From contig JAOTWF010000004.1 of the NCBI GenBank assembly GCA_029863005.1, positions 1 through 64,000 on the forward strand: a DNA stretch of 64,000 bases, read 5' to 3'. Shown here piece by piece: positions 50,006 to 59,000 of this stretch. The notes beneath the pieces are model-generated. The model had not been told where the DNA came from and did no database searches. It saw only the letters and a list, made by a program, of their open reading frames with translations. Position 1 is the first letter of the stretch. Each line of letters opens with the position of its first letter. Source of the stretch: Gammaproteobacteria bacterium. GTDB lineage: Bacteria > Pseudomonadota > Gammaproteobacteria > Acidiferrobacterales > Sulfurifustaceae. A program made the position numbers and the translations under genes.

Positions 50006-50307
50006 AATCCGCCCGGGCACTCAAGAATTGTCCTGTCTCCCTGGTCGTGCCGCTATCCTGGATCTGTCCCGGCGCGGCCAATCCCCGGGTGCAGAGCGGC
50101 GCATTGTCTGCCTCTTTGCGAATGTCTTATAACCTGCCCGGGACCTCGGGAATGACTTCCTCGGTTCTCTTTCTTTCTGTACCATCATTGTGGCGCAGTC
50201 GGGTAAAAACATAACATGTCTAGCCGCTTGCACCGTTCCCGGCCATGGCGGCGAACATTCGTAACCCTCGCTTGTGACCAGGGGGCGAACGTACTAGGAG
50301 AGACACC
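50006..50307 (+). other. 302-base gap before the DUF1302 gene
   Basis: No gene or strong hairpin was found. A weak promoter-like pair, TTGTGG near 50190 and CATAAC near 50211, might drive the transport operon. Nothing else is supported. Confidence 0.3.
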
Positions 50308-52290
50308 ATGAACACCACTGTTTGTGTTGCATCCCGCTTTCCCCCTCGTTTGATACTGGCCTTCGTGATGGCACTGACCGCCGGTTCGGCCCACGCGATT
50401 TCATTCGAAAGCGAATCGGGCGAAGTCAAAGGCAGCTTTGACACCACCCTCTCGTTGGGCGCTACCTGGCGCATGCAGGACCGTGATCCGTCGCTGATCG
50501 GTATCACCAATGGCGGGACGGCACGTGACGTCAATTCGGATGATGGTAATCTCAACTACAACAAGAAAGGTGTGGTGTACTCGGCGGTCAAGGCCACCCA
50601 TGACTTCGATTTGAGTTACCGGAACTACGGGATGTTCCTGCGTGGGTCGTATTTCTTCGATCCGGTTAACGAGACAAAGAATTTCCTCGGCCCCGTGGCG
50701 CGTGACCGCATGGTGGACGATGTTAATCTGCTCGACGCCTACGTGCGCGGCACCTTCGATGTCGGTGGACGCAATCTCAACCTGCGTCTCGGCAGCCAGG
50801 TGGTGAGTTGGGGCGAGAGCACGTTCATCCTGAACGGTATCAACGCTATCAACCCGGTGGACGTTTCCAAGCTGCGTGTGCCGGGCGCCGAACTCAAGGA
50901 GGGGCTGACTCCCTCGAACATGCTGTGGGCCTCGCAGGAAGTTAGCCGCAGCGTCACGGTAGAGGGTTTCGTGCTGGCCAACTGGGACAAGACCCGCATC
51001 GATCCGCGCGGCAGTTTTTTCAGCACCACCGACGTATTGTCAGATGATGGCGACAAGATCTTTATCGGCAGTGGCCGGCGCGTGGATCAACATAAACCCC
51101 AGGCACTCTTCGGAGTTATTCCCGGTTTTTCAGATGCCAGTGCGCCGGTATGGGCGCCACGTTCAGCGGATCGCAATCCAGACGACAGCGGCCAATTTGG
51201 ATTGGCCCTGCGTTGGTTCACCCCCGCGCTTAACAATACCGAGTTCGGTTTTTTTGCCATGAATTATCACAGCCGCACCCCCTTCCTCACAGCCGTGCGC
51301 GGGGCAGCGACAGTCACTGGCTTGGACGCCGCAACGGCAGGGGCGTTGGCCGCCGGGGGTTGCACACCGGCGAGCACGCTGGTGAATTTCAACGCCATGT
51401 TGAACGCGCTCGGTGCCAATCCGGGCGGCAACCCGCTGGGCCAGGGAATTTGCGTGGGCGGCGCAGCTCCACTGGTGCAGGCGAATTACTTTGCTGACTA
51501 CCCGAAGGATATTCATCTCGTTGGACTAAGTTTCAATACGCTAGGACCTGCGGGTATCGCGTTCCAGGGAGAATATTCTTATCGTTCAAATCAGCCGGTG
51601 CAGCTTGCCACCACCGAGATAATCCTCGCCGCTGGCGGATTGGCGAATAACATCACGTCGAACGGACTCACCGGGGCGGCGGCCAACACCGCGGCCGCTG
51701 GCGTGGTGCCGGGGACGGAGATCACCGGCTATCGCCGGGTGAAGATGCATCAGTTGCAGTTTACCGGAACCAAGGCCTTCGGGCCGACGCTGGGTTCTGA
51801 GCAGCTCGTCATCCTGGGTGAAGCCGGCTACAACCGCCAGGATTTGACTGACGGCCTGCTGTTTGCCGGGCCCGGCGTGTTCCTGCCGGCCGTGGGCTCA
51901 AATACCGCCACGACATCAGGTTCCACGCAACCCAACATGGAAGGGTACGCCACACGCAGTTCCTGGGGTTATCGGCTGGTGGGACGGCTCGATTATCCAA
52001 ACGCGATCGGCGCCGTCACGGTGTCTCCAAGGCTCGCCTACGCGCACGACGTCGAGGGCGTGAGTGCCACGTTCAACGAGGGCACCAAGGCCGGAACTCT
52101 CGGCGTCGGTTTCAACTATCGTCAGAACCTGCAGGCCGACATCGCCTATACCTGGTTCTGGGGGGGCCGAACCTATTCGGGCACCGATCCGGGTGCCGTG
52201 CCGGCGGGCCAGATTTCGACCTATGCCTCCAGCGCCAACCCGCTCAAGGACCGCGATTTCCTAGCGGTCAGCCTGAGTTACTCCTTCTAA
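50308..52290 (+). CDS. DUF1302 family outer-membrane beta-barrel protein
   Basis: The 660-residue protein has a signal peptide ending at SAHA-ISF (residue 31) and begins the mature chain with the DUF1302 pattern FESESGEVKGSFDTTLSLGATWR. RLGSQVVSWGESTFILNGINAINPVDVSKLRVPGAEL is a conserved family block. The C-terminus ends KDRDFLAVSLSYSF, with the terminal phenylalanine typical of barrels inserted by the BAM machinery. An AGGAGAG site precedes the ATG. It is always seen with DUF1329 in such clusters and probably forms the outer-membrane part of a hydrophobic-compound route. Confidence 0.9.
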   Translation: MNTTVCVASRFPPRLILAFVMALTAGSAHAISFESESGEVKGSFDTTLSLGATWRMQDRDPSLIGITNGGTARDVNSDDGNLNYNKKGVVYSAVKATHDFDLSYRNYGMFLRGSYFFDPVNETKNFLGPVARDRMVDDVNLLDAYVRGTFDVGGRNLNLRLGSQVVSWGESTFILNGINAINPVDVSKLRVPGAELKEGLTPSNMLWASQEVSRSVTVEGFVLANWDKTRIDPRGSFFSTTDVLSDDGDKIFIGSGRRVDQHKPQALFGVIPGFSDASAPVWAPRSADRNPDDSGQFGLALRWFTPALNNTEFGFFAMNYHSRTPFLTAVRGAATVTGLDAATAGALAAGGCTPASTLVNFNAMLNALGANPGGNPLGQGICVGGAAPLVQANYFADYPKDIHLVGLSFNTLGPAGIAFQGEYSYRSNQPVQLATTEIILAAGGLANNITSNGLTGAAANTAAAGVVPGTEITGYRRVKMHQLQFTGTKAFGPTLGSEQLVILGEAGYNRQDLTDGLLFAGPGVFLPAVGSNTATTSGSTQPNMEGYATRSSWGYRLVGRLDYPNAIGAVTVSPRLAYAHDVEGVSATFNEGTKAGTLGVGFNYRQNLQADIAYTWFWGGRTYSGTDPGAVPAGQISTYASSANPLKDRDFLAVSLSYSF

Positions 52291-52320
52291 CCGGCCGCAT
52301 CGAGATCCGGGAGAACCATC

Positions 52321-53661
52321 ATGACGCAGACCAAACTTTCCGTAATCCTGGCAACCGCCGCGTTCGTTCATTTTTCTGCCGTCTCGGCCGCCGAGCTGGG
52401 CAAGGACCTCACGCCCCTCGGCGCCCAGCTTGCTGGCAACAGCGCCGGCAGCATTCCGGCCTGGGCCGGCGGGTTGACTGCGCCGGTGGCCGGCTTCAAG
52501 GCCGGTGGGCACTATCCGGATCCCTATGCCGCTGACAAACCCACACTCACCATTGACGCGGGCAATGCCGACCAGCACAAGGACAAGCTCTCGGCGGGAC
52601 AGATCGCGCTGCTGAAAAAGTACCCCACGTGGAAAATGAATGTTTATCCCACGCACCGCAGTGCCGCCTATCCCAAGGCGGTCTATGAGGCCACGGCCGC
52701 GAATGTTGGTGTTGCCAAGCTCGCGGCCGGCGGCAACGGCGTGACCGGTACCACCGCCGGCATTCCTTTTCCTGTTCCCAAGGACGGACTCGAGGCGATC
52801 TGGAACGCCTTGTTGCGCTACAAGGGTGACACCTATGCCATGACCTGGAACCAGGCGGCGGTGACGCGCGACGGCGCCTACACGCTGGTGCGGTTCGAGT
52901 ATGAGTACGATTTTTCCTACAGCAATGTCAGCAAGCCCGCCGCCGAACGCGAGCCCAATAAGCTCACTAATTTTCTCCAGATCGTCACGGCCCCGGCCCG
53001 CCTCGCCGGCCAGGTGCTGCTGGTGCACGAGACGGTGGATCAAGTGAAGCAGCCGCGAAGCGCCTGGGTCTACAACCCGGGTCAACGCCGTGTGCGCCTG
53101 GCGCCGAACGTGGCTTATGATAATCCCGGTACGGCGGCCGACGGCCTGCGCACGAGCGACGACTTCGGCATGTACAACGGTGCCACCGACCGCTACGACT
53201 GGAAACTCGTCGGCAAGCAGGAAATGTACGTCCCTTATAATTCGTACAAGCTCGGCAGCAATACGCTCAAGTACGCCGACATCCTCAAGCCCGGGCACAT
53301 CAATCCCGCATACGCGCGCTACGAGTTGCATCGCGTGTGGGTCGTCGAGGCGACCCTGAAACCGGGGGCGAGCCACATCTACAAACGCCGCACCTTCTAC
53401 CTCGACGAGGACAGTTGGGCGATTGTCGTATCTGACAAATACGACGCGCGTGACCAGTTATGGCGTGTTTCCGAGCAGCACTCGATGAATTTTTACGATG
53501 TCCCGATGTATTACGGCACGGTCGAGGTACATTCCGACCTGCAATCGGGACGTTACATTGCCATGGGCCTGCGCAACGAGGAATCCAAAGTGTACGAACC
53601 CATTCGCCGTTCGGCGGCGGATTTCACGCCGGCCAATCTGCGCAACCTCGGGACACGCTGA
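52321..53661 (+). CDS. DUF1329 family periplasmic protein
   Basis: The 446-residue protein starts with a signal peptide (SVILATAAFVHFSAVSAAE). LTPLGAQLAGNSAGSIPAWAGGL, YNPGQRRVRLAPNVAYDNPG and HRVWVVEATLKPGASHIYKRRTFYLDED are DUF1329 landmarks. The family is thought to have a LolB-like lipid-carrying fold. It starts 30 bases after DUF1302 with its own AGGGAG-like site and would shuttle a lipid between inner and outer membrane. Confidence 0.9.
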   Translation: MTQTKLSVILATAAFVHFSAVSAAELGKDLTPLGAQLAGNSAGSIPAWAGGLTAPVAGFKAGGHYPDPYAADKPTLTIDAGNADQHKDKLSAGQIALLKKYPTWKMNVYPTHRSAAYPKAVYEATAANVGVAKLAAGGNGVTGTTAGIPFPVPKDGLEAIWNALLRYKGDTYAMTWNQAAVTRDGAYTLVRFEYEYDFSYSNVSKPAAEREPNKLTNFLQIVTAPARLAGQVLLVHETVDQVKQPRSAWVYNPGQRRVRLAPNVAYDNPGTAADGLRTSDDFGMYNGATDRYDWKLVGKQEMYVPYNSYKLGSNTLKYADILKPGHINPAYARYELHRVWVVEATLKPGASHIYKRRTFYLDEDSWAIVVSDKYDARDQLWRVSEQHSMNFYDVPMYYGTVEVHSDLQSGRYIAMGLRNEESKVYEPIRRSAADFTPANLRNLGTR

Positions 53662-53800
53662 GCGCCGACCGGCCACGCGCGATCCTCGGCTGAATGGGAC
53701 GAGGCTTGTGAGATACGCCGCTACAAAGCAGAGACTATACCGGTGTGGTCCCTGAGTGTCGCACGAGTCGTCCTCGAAGAAGCTCCCAACAAGTCTTGCT

Positions 53801-53886
53801 CCTTCTCCCTCCGGGAGAAGGCAGGGATGAGGGGGATCGAAAATTTCTTACACCGGCTACATGACCCCTTCACCCTGGTCCTCTCC
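53801..53886. repeat. REP/MITE-like inverted repeat
   Basis: CCTTCTCCC-TCC-GGGAGAAGG (53801-53821) is a perfect 9-bp hairpin. The segment 53813-53834 is also complementary, with few mismatches, to about 53864-53886. The CTCCCTCCGGGAGAAGG wording is that of widespread extragenic repeats. The element runs into the 5' end of the following gene. Confidence 0.6.
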
Positions 53887-54849
53887 CTGAAGGAAAGAAA
53901 ACTTAACCGAAGCTTTCTTGCGCTGTTGACCGCATTTTGGCTGTTACCGCCGGTCGGGACCGTGTCCGCCGCGGAAATCGCCTCCCAGCCGGCCTCGGCG
54001 GTCCAGCAGTTGCTCCTCGATGTCGCGTCCGCAGGCCCGCGCCTGGTGGCGGTGGGCGAACGCGGCCGCATTCTGCTCTCAACCGATGCCGGCCTGCGCT
54101 GGTCGCCTGCCTCGGCCCCGGGGAAGGCCACGCTTACCGCCGTTCATTTTCACGATGACCAGCATGGCTGGGCGGTCGGCCACGACGCCGTAATCCTGCG
54201 CACCGATGACGGCGGTCTGACTTGGGCGCTGGTGCATCAGGCACCGGAGGAGCGCAAACCGCTGCTCGATGTCTGGTTCGAAAATCTTCGGCACGGTTTC
54301 GCGGTCGGCGCCTACGGCCTGGCGCTGGAAACGCGGGACGGTGGACGTCGCTGGCAGCGCCGGACGCTGTTGCCGGATGACATGCATCTCAACGCCATCG
54401 CCGGTGGTCCCAGAGGTCGGATCTATGTCGCGGGCGAGGCCGGAACGCTGTTGCGCTCGGACGACACCGGAAGCACCTGGCGCAAACTGCCCTCGCCCTA
54501 CCCAGGTTCGTTTTTCGGCGTACTGCGGCTGCCGGATGGCAACCCGTTGATCTTCGGGTTGCGTGGTAAGGCCTTCCGTTCGCCGGATGGCGGCAAACGC
54601 TGGCTCCCGATCGCCACCCACGGTGAAACAACTTTGCAGGGCGGTTCAGTGCTGGCCGATGGCAATATTGTCCTGGTCGGTAATGACGCCAAGGTGCTCA
54701 TCAGCCATGACGGCGGTCGGCGATTTACCGCCCCGCAGCATGGCCTGCGGCAGGCGTTTGCCGCCGTGGCCGAAAGCGGCGGTGCCCTCGTGCTGGTGGG
54801 TGAGCGCGGCGTCGAGGTGCTGCCACGGGTCGAGGAGGGCGCGCGCTAA
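53827..54849 (+). CDS. YCF48/BNR-repeat beta-propeller protein (exported)
   Basis: The product is a beta-propeller of the photosystem II stability factor type. It shows repeated Asp-box motifs: LLSTDAGLRWSPASAP, LRTDDGGLTWALVHQ, LETRDGGRRWQRRTL, LRSDDTGSTWRKLPS and FRSPDGGKRWLPIAT. A hydrophobic signal segment (FLALLTAFWLLPPVGTVSAA) precedes the mature chain. The start is uncertain: the only ATG (53827) lies inside the repeat element, the next in-frame candidate is a TTG within the signal segment, and the frame opens back to 53743. It is the third member of the transport cluster and ends 3 bases before the RND gene. Confidence 0.82.
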   Translation: MRGIENFLHRLHDPFTLVLSLKERKLNRSFLALLTAFWLLPPVGTVSAAEIASQPASAVQQLLLDVASAGPRLVAVGERGRILLSTDAGLRWSPASAPGKATLTAVHFHDDQHGWAVGHDAVILRTDDGGLTWALVHQAPEERKPLLDVWFENLRHGFAVGAYGLALETRDGGRRWQRRTLLPDDMHLNAIAGGPRGRIYVAGEAGTLLRSDDTGSTWRKLPSPYPGSFFGVLRLPDGNPLIFGLRGKAFRSPDGGKRWLPIATHGETTLQGGSVLADGNIVLVGNDAKVLISHDGGRRFTAPQHGLRQAFAAVAESGGALVLVGERGVEVLPRVEEGAR

Positions 54850-54852
54850 CCC

Positions 54853-57195
54853 ATGCACCGTTCCATCACCCGGGTAATTGAAAGTTTCGGTCTTGGGATG
54901 TTCTCACGGCGACGCCTGTTGCTGGGAATCTTCGCCGCGCTGACCGGGCTTCTGGCCTATTCGGCCACGAACCTGAGCGTGGACGCCGGCTTCAGCAAAA
55001 TGATTCCGCTTAACCACCCCTATATGAAAGTGTTTTCCGAGCACCAGAAGACCTTCGGTGGCGCCAACCGCGTGCTCGTGGCACTGGTGCAGCCGCAGGG
55101 CAACATTTTCAATACCGAATTTTTTAACCGGCTCAAGCAGATGACGGATGATGTATTTTTCCTCCCCGGGGTGGATCGTGCAACCGTCACCTCGCTGTTC
55201 ACGCCCAACGTACGTTTCATCGAAATCGTCGAGGAGGGCTTTGCCGGCGGCAACGTCATTCCTCAGGGTTTCCAGGGCACGGAGACCGATCTCGAACAGG
55301 TGCGCCGCAACGTGCTCAAGTCCGGGTACGTGGGCCGCCTGGTCGCGAATGACTTCAGCGGCGCGCTGGTCAGCGCCGAACTCCTCGAATACGACCCGGC
55401 CAGCGGCAAGCGCCTGAATTACCGCCGCGTGGCAGAGGAACTCGAAACCCTGCGTGGAAAGCATGAAACCCCCGGAATCGGCGTGCACATCATCGGGTTC
55501 GCCAAGGCGGTGGGCGACATCGCCGACGGCGCCGTGAGCGTGATCGGGTTTTTCGCCATCGCGTTCCTGATCAGCGGCTTCCTGCTGTTTTTATACTGCG
55601 GGTCGTGGCGCCTGACACTGCTGACGCTGGCGTGTGCGCTGGTGCCGGTGGTGTGGCTGCTCGGGATGCTGCCGCTGCTCGGTTACGGCATCGACCCGAT
55701 GTCGATCCTGGTGCCGTTCCTGATCTTCTCGATCGGCGTGAGTCACGCAGTGCAGATGGCCAACGCCTGGCGCCACGAGGTCGCCGTCAACGGTGCCACT
55801 CCGCTGAACGCGGCGCGCAGCGCCTTCACGCGTTTGCTGGTGCCGGGCGTGGTCGCGCTCGTGACAGATGTCCTCGGCTTCCTGGTGATCTTGCACATCG
55901 AGATCGACATCGTGCGCGAACTCGGCATTACCTCGAGCGTGGGCCTCGCCGCGATGTTGCTCACCAACATGCTGCTGCTGCCGGCGTTGCTCTCGTACAT
56001 ACGCCTGTCGGAGGCCGCGATCGGGCGCAGCCGGCGCCAGGAGCGGCGCGGCGAACGAGTATGGGGCGTTCTGAGGCAGGCGGCCCGCCCGCGATCGGCC
56101 GCCCTGATTCTGCTGATCGCGGCAGTGATTTTCGCCATCGGCCTGCACCAGTCGTTACAGCTTCGCACCGGTGATCTCGGTGAAGGCGTACCGGAACTGC
56201 GTGCTGACTCGCGCTACAACCAGGATGTCGAGATCATCACGCGGCGCTTTTCTTTCGGTGTTGATGTGTTGTCGGTGATAGCCCAGGCCAGCGCTGCCGG
56301 CGCCTGCACCCAGTACGAGGTCATGGATCTGATCGATCGCTTCGAGTGGCACATGCGCCAGGTGGAGGGCGTGCAATCGGTACTGGCCCTGCCCGGAATG
56401 GCGAAGGTGATCGCGTCCGGGTGGAACGAGGGCAGCCTCAAGTGGCGCGCCCTGTCGCGCGACCCGACCGTGCTGGCCCAGTCGGTCACGCCGGTCGACA
56501 CCAGCACCGGCCTGCTCAACACCGACTGCAGCGTCATGCAGATCATGCTGTTCATGAGCAACCACGAGGGTGAGACCATCGCGCACGTGATCGAGGCGAT
56601 CAAGCAATTCAAGCGCGAACACGACAGCGACAAGCTGAGCTTCCGCCTGGCCTCCGGCAACGTCGGCGTGATGGCGGCCACCAACGAGGCGGTTGATGCC
56701 GCGCAGATCGGCATGGTCGCCTCGATCTTCGGCGCGATCATCCTGCTGTGTCTGTTGACCTTCCACTCCTGGCGCGGGACGCTGTGCATTGTGCTCCCGC
56801 TCGGGATGGCGACGACCCTGTGTCAGGCGTTGATGGCCTGGCTCGATATCGGGCTCAAGGTCTCGACACTGCCGGTGATCGCGCTCGGCGTGGGGATCGG
56901 CGTGGATTACGGGATCTACATCTACGAGCGCCTGCAGGACAAGCTGACGCGCGGCGGCTCGCTGGTCGAGGCTTACCATGAGGCGCTGCGTCAACGCGGC
57001 ACGGCAGTGTTGTTCACCGCCGCGACCATGACCGTGGGCGTCGGCAGCTGGGCCTTTTCGACGCTCAAGTTCCAGGCCGACATGGGCCTGTTGCTGGCGT
57101 TCATGTTTCTGGCGAACATGCTGGGGGCGTTGCTGCTGTTGCCGGCGCTGGCGGCCTATTTGCTACGCACATCCCGGCGTCGGCAGCTAGAATGA
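54853..57195 (+). CDS. RND/MMPL-family membrane transporter
   Basis: The 780-residue protein has two repeats of one helix, a large periplasmic loop and about five helices. The first half has IDPMSILVPFLIFSIGVSHAV and the second GVGIGVDYGIYIYERL. The proton-relay aspartate is thus seen only in the second half; the first half has SH at that place, as in other members of this subgroup. MMPL proteins move lipids or hydrophobic compounds. The cluster context (DUF1302, DUF1329, YCF48) supports lipid or hydrocarbon traffic across the envelope. Direction is not evident. Confidence 0.9.
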   Translation: MHRSITRVIESFGLGMFSRRRLLLGIFAALTGLLAYSATNLSVDAGFSKMIPLNHPYMKVFSEHQKTFGGANRVLVALVQPQGNIFNTEFFNRLKQMTDDVFFLPGVDRATVTSLFTPNVRFIEIVEEGFAGGNVIPQGFQGTETDLEQVRRNVLKSGYVGRLVANDFSGALVSAELLEYDPASGKRLNYRRVAEELETLRGKHETPGIGVHIIGFAKAVGDIADGAVSVIGFFAIAFLISGFLLFLYCGSWRLTLLTLACALVPVVWLLGMLPLLGYGIDPMSILVPFLIFSIGVSHAVQMANAWRHEVAVNGATPLNAARSAFTRLLVPGVVALVTDVLGFLVILHIEIDIVRELGITSSVGLAAMLLTNMLLLPALLSYIRLSEAAIGRSRRQERRGERVWGVLRQAARPRSAALILLIAAVIFAIGLHQSLQLRTGDLGEGVPELRADSRYNQDVEIITRRFSFGVDVLSVIAQASAAGACTQYEVMDLIDRFEWHMRQVEGVQSVLALPGMAKVIASGWNEGSLKWRALSRDPTVLAQSVTPVDTSTGLLNTDCSVMQIMLFMSNHEGETIAHVIEAIKQFKREHDSDKLSFRLASGNVGVMAATNEAVDAAQIGMVASIFGAIILLCLLTFHSWRGTLCIVLPLGMATTLCQALMAWLDIGLKVSTLPVIALGVGIGVDYGIYIYERLQDKLTRGGSLVEAYHEALRQRGTAVLFTAATMTVGVGSWAFSTLKFQADMGLLLAFMFLANMLGALLLLPALAAYLLRTSRRRQLE

Positions 57196-57269
57196 CAACA
57201 GGGATGGATGCCGGTATCGCTCTGGTGGCAGCGGCGGGTCTTTCTCCTCGTCCGCGCACAGGATAATTT

Positions 57270-58967
57270 ATGGATCTGCCTAACGATTCAAACCTGTTTG
57301 ATCTTTTTCTCCGGCGCATCAATGAGACGCCAGAGGCGCCGGCGTATCGTCAATTCACGGGTTCATCCTGGCGCGACTGGAGTTGGAGTGAAATCGGGAG
57401 GGAAGTCGGACGCTGGCGGGCCGCGCTGGCACGCGAACACCTCATGCCCGGCGACCGCGTGGCGTTATGTCTGCGCAACCGCGTGGAGTGGGTATGTTTC
57501 GACCAGGCCGCCATGAGTTTGCAGCTCGTGACCGTGCCGCTGTATTTCGATGACCGGCCGGACAACATGGCCTGGAGCCTGAACGATGCTGGTGTGCGCC
57601 TGCTGCTGCTCGAGGATGAGAAGATGTGGAAGCCCATACGCGACCTGACTAACTCGGTCGAGCGCGTGGTATGTCTGAATCCTGTTGGCGGGGCCGATGA
57701 AAAAGTGGTCAGCCTGAGCGGCTGGCTGCCAGCGGTCGCAGACGTGCCACCGAGGTCGCCGGCTGCGGCCGATGACCTGATGACCATTGTCTACACCTCC
57801 GGCACCACGGGACGTTCCAAGGGGGTGATGCTGTCGCACCGCAATATTTTGAGCAACGTCATCGCCTCCATGCACGCGTTGCCCGCCTACCTGTCCGACC
57901 GATTTCTTTCTTTTCTACCGTTGTCGCACACGTTAGAGCGTACTTGCGGTTACTACGCCGCGATCTGGGCCGGGGCGCAGACGGTGTATGCGCGTTCGAT
58001 CGGTCAGTTGGCGGACGACCTGTACGAGCAGCAACCCACGGCGCTTATCAGCGTGCCGCGCATCTTCGAGCGCATTTATAGCCGGATGCAGGAGGCCATG
58101 GCGCCCGGCTCGCTCAAGCGCAAGTTGTTCGATGCGGCCACCGAGGTTGGCTGGCGGCGGTTTCGCGGCGAGTCCACTTTCACCGACAAACTGGTGTGGC
58201 CGGTGCTGAAGACCCTGGTGGCGAAGAAACTCCACCGTCGCCTGGGCGGACGCATGCGCATGATCATCGTCGGGGGCGCGGCCTTTTCTCCACACCTCGC
58301 ACGCGTGTTCATCGGTCTCGGATTGCCGATCATTCAGGGATACGGGCTTACTGAAACTTCGCCGGTGCTGGCAGCCAATCGAATGAACGACAACGATCCC
58401 ACTTCCGTGGGGCGCGCGATCGAGGGTGTCGAGCTGCGCTGTGATGAAAAGGGCGAATTGCTGGCGCGTGGGCCGAACATCATGTCCGGTTACTGGAACA
58501 ATCCCGAGGCCACGGCCGCCATGATCGACGGTGACGGTTGGCTGCACACCGGCGATGTGGCGGCGATCCGTGGCGGCAATGTCTACATCACCGGACGCGT
58601 CAAGGAGATCATTGTCCTGTCCAATGGCGAGAAGGTCCCCCCCACGGACGCGGAAGCGGCGATCCTGCGCGACGCGGCCTTCGAGCAGGTCATGGTGATC
58701 GGCGAAGGACGGCCCAAGCTGGGATTGCTCGCCGTGAGCAAGTTCACAGACCTGAAGGATTTGTGCCGACGCGCGAATGACAAGTTGCATGACTTTCCCG
58801 GCTATACGCGCATTCATCATATCGCGCGGGTGGACGATTCCTGGACCGTGGAGAACGGACTGCTGACACCCACACTCAAACTCAAGCGTAACGAAATCGA
58901 GAAGCGCTTCGCGCGCGAAATCGAGGCGATGTATACGGTGAATAACACCTGTTCAACCAGCAGCTAG
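57270..58967 (+). CDS. Long-chain acyl-CoA synthetase (FadD-like)
   Basis: The 565-residue adenylate-forming enzyme activates a fatty or related acid with ATP and CoA. Motifs are the P-loop-like TIVYTSGTTGRSKGVMLSH, the FLPLSHTLER segment, IIQGYGLTETSPVLAANR, GWLHTGDVA and the C-terminal catalytic lysine region LTPTLKLKRNEIEKRF. The length and RVSHxxER-like signature fit the FAA1-type group. AGGA precedes the ATG. It follows the RND gene on the same strand and would feed the FadE/FadI/FadJ set at 44-50 kb. Confidence 0.92.
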   Translation: MDLPNDSNLFDLFLRRINETPEAPAYRQFTGSSWRDWSWSEIGREVGRWRAALAREHLMPGDRVALCLRNRVEWVCFDQAAMSLQLVTVPLYFDDRPDNMAWSLNDAGVRLLLLEDEKMWKPIRDLTNSVERVVCLNPVGGADEKVVSLSGWLPAVADVPPRSPAAADDLMTIVYTSGTTGRSKGVMLSHRNILSNVIASMHALPAYLSDRFLSFLPLSHTLERTCGYYAAIWAGAQTVYARSIGQLADDLYEQQPTALISVPRIFERIYSRMQEAMAPGSLKRKLFDAATEVGWRRFRGESTFTDKLVWPVLKTLVAKKLHRRLGGRMRMIIVGGAAFSPHLARVFIGLGLPIIQGYGLTETSPVLAANRMNDNDPTSVGRAIEGVELRCDEKGELLARGPNIMSGYWNNPEATAAMIDGDGWLHTGDVAAIRGGNVYITGRVKEIIVLSNGEKVPPTDAEAAILRDAAFEQVMVIGEGRPKLGLLAVSKFTDLKDLCRRANDKLHDFPGYTRIHHIARVDDSWTVENGLLTPTLKLKRNEIEKRFAREIEAMYTVNNTCSTSS

Positions 58968-59000
58968 AACATATTCCCGGACGGCAATGGCAAGGCCATC

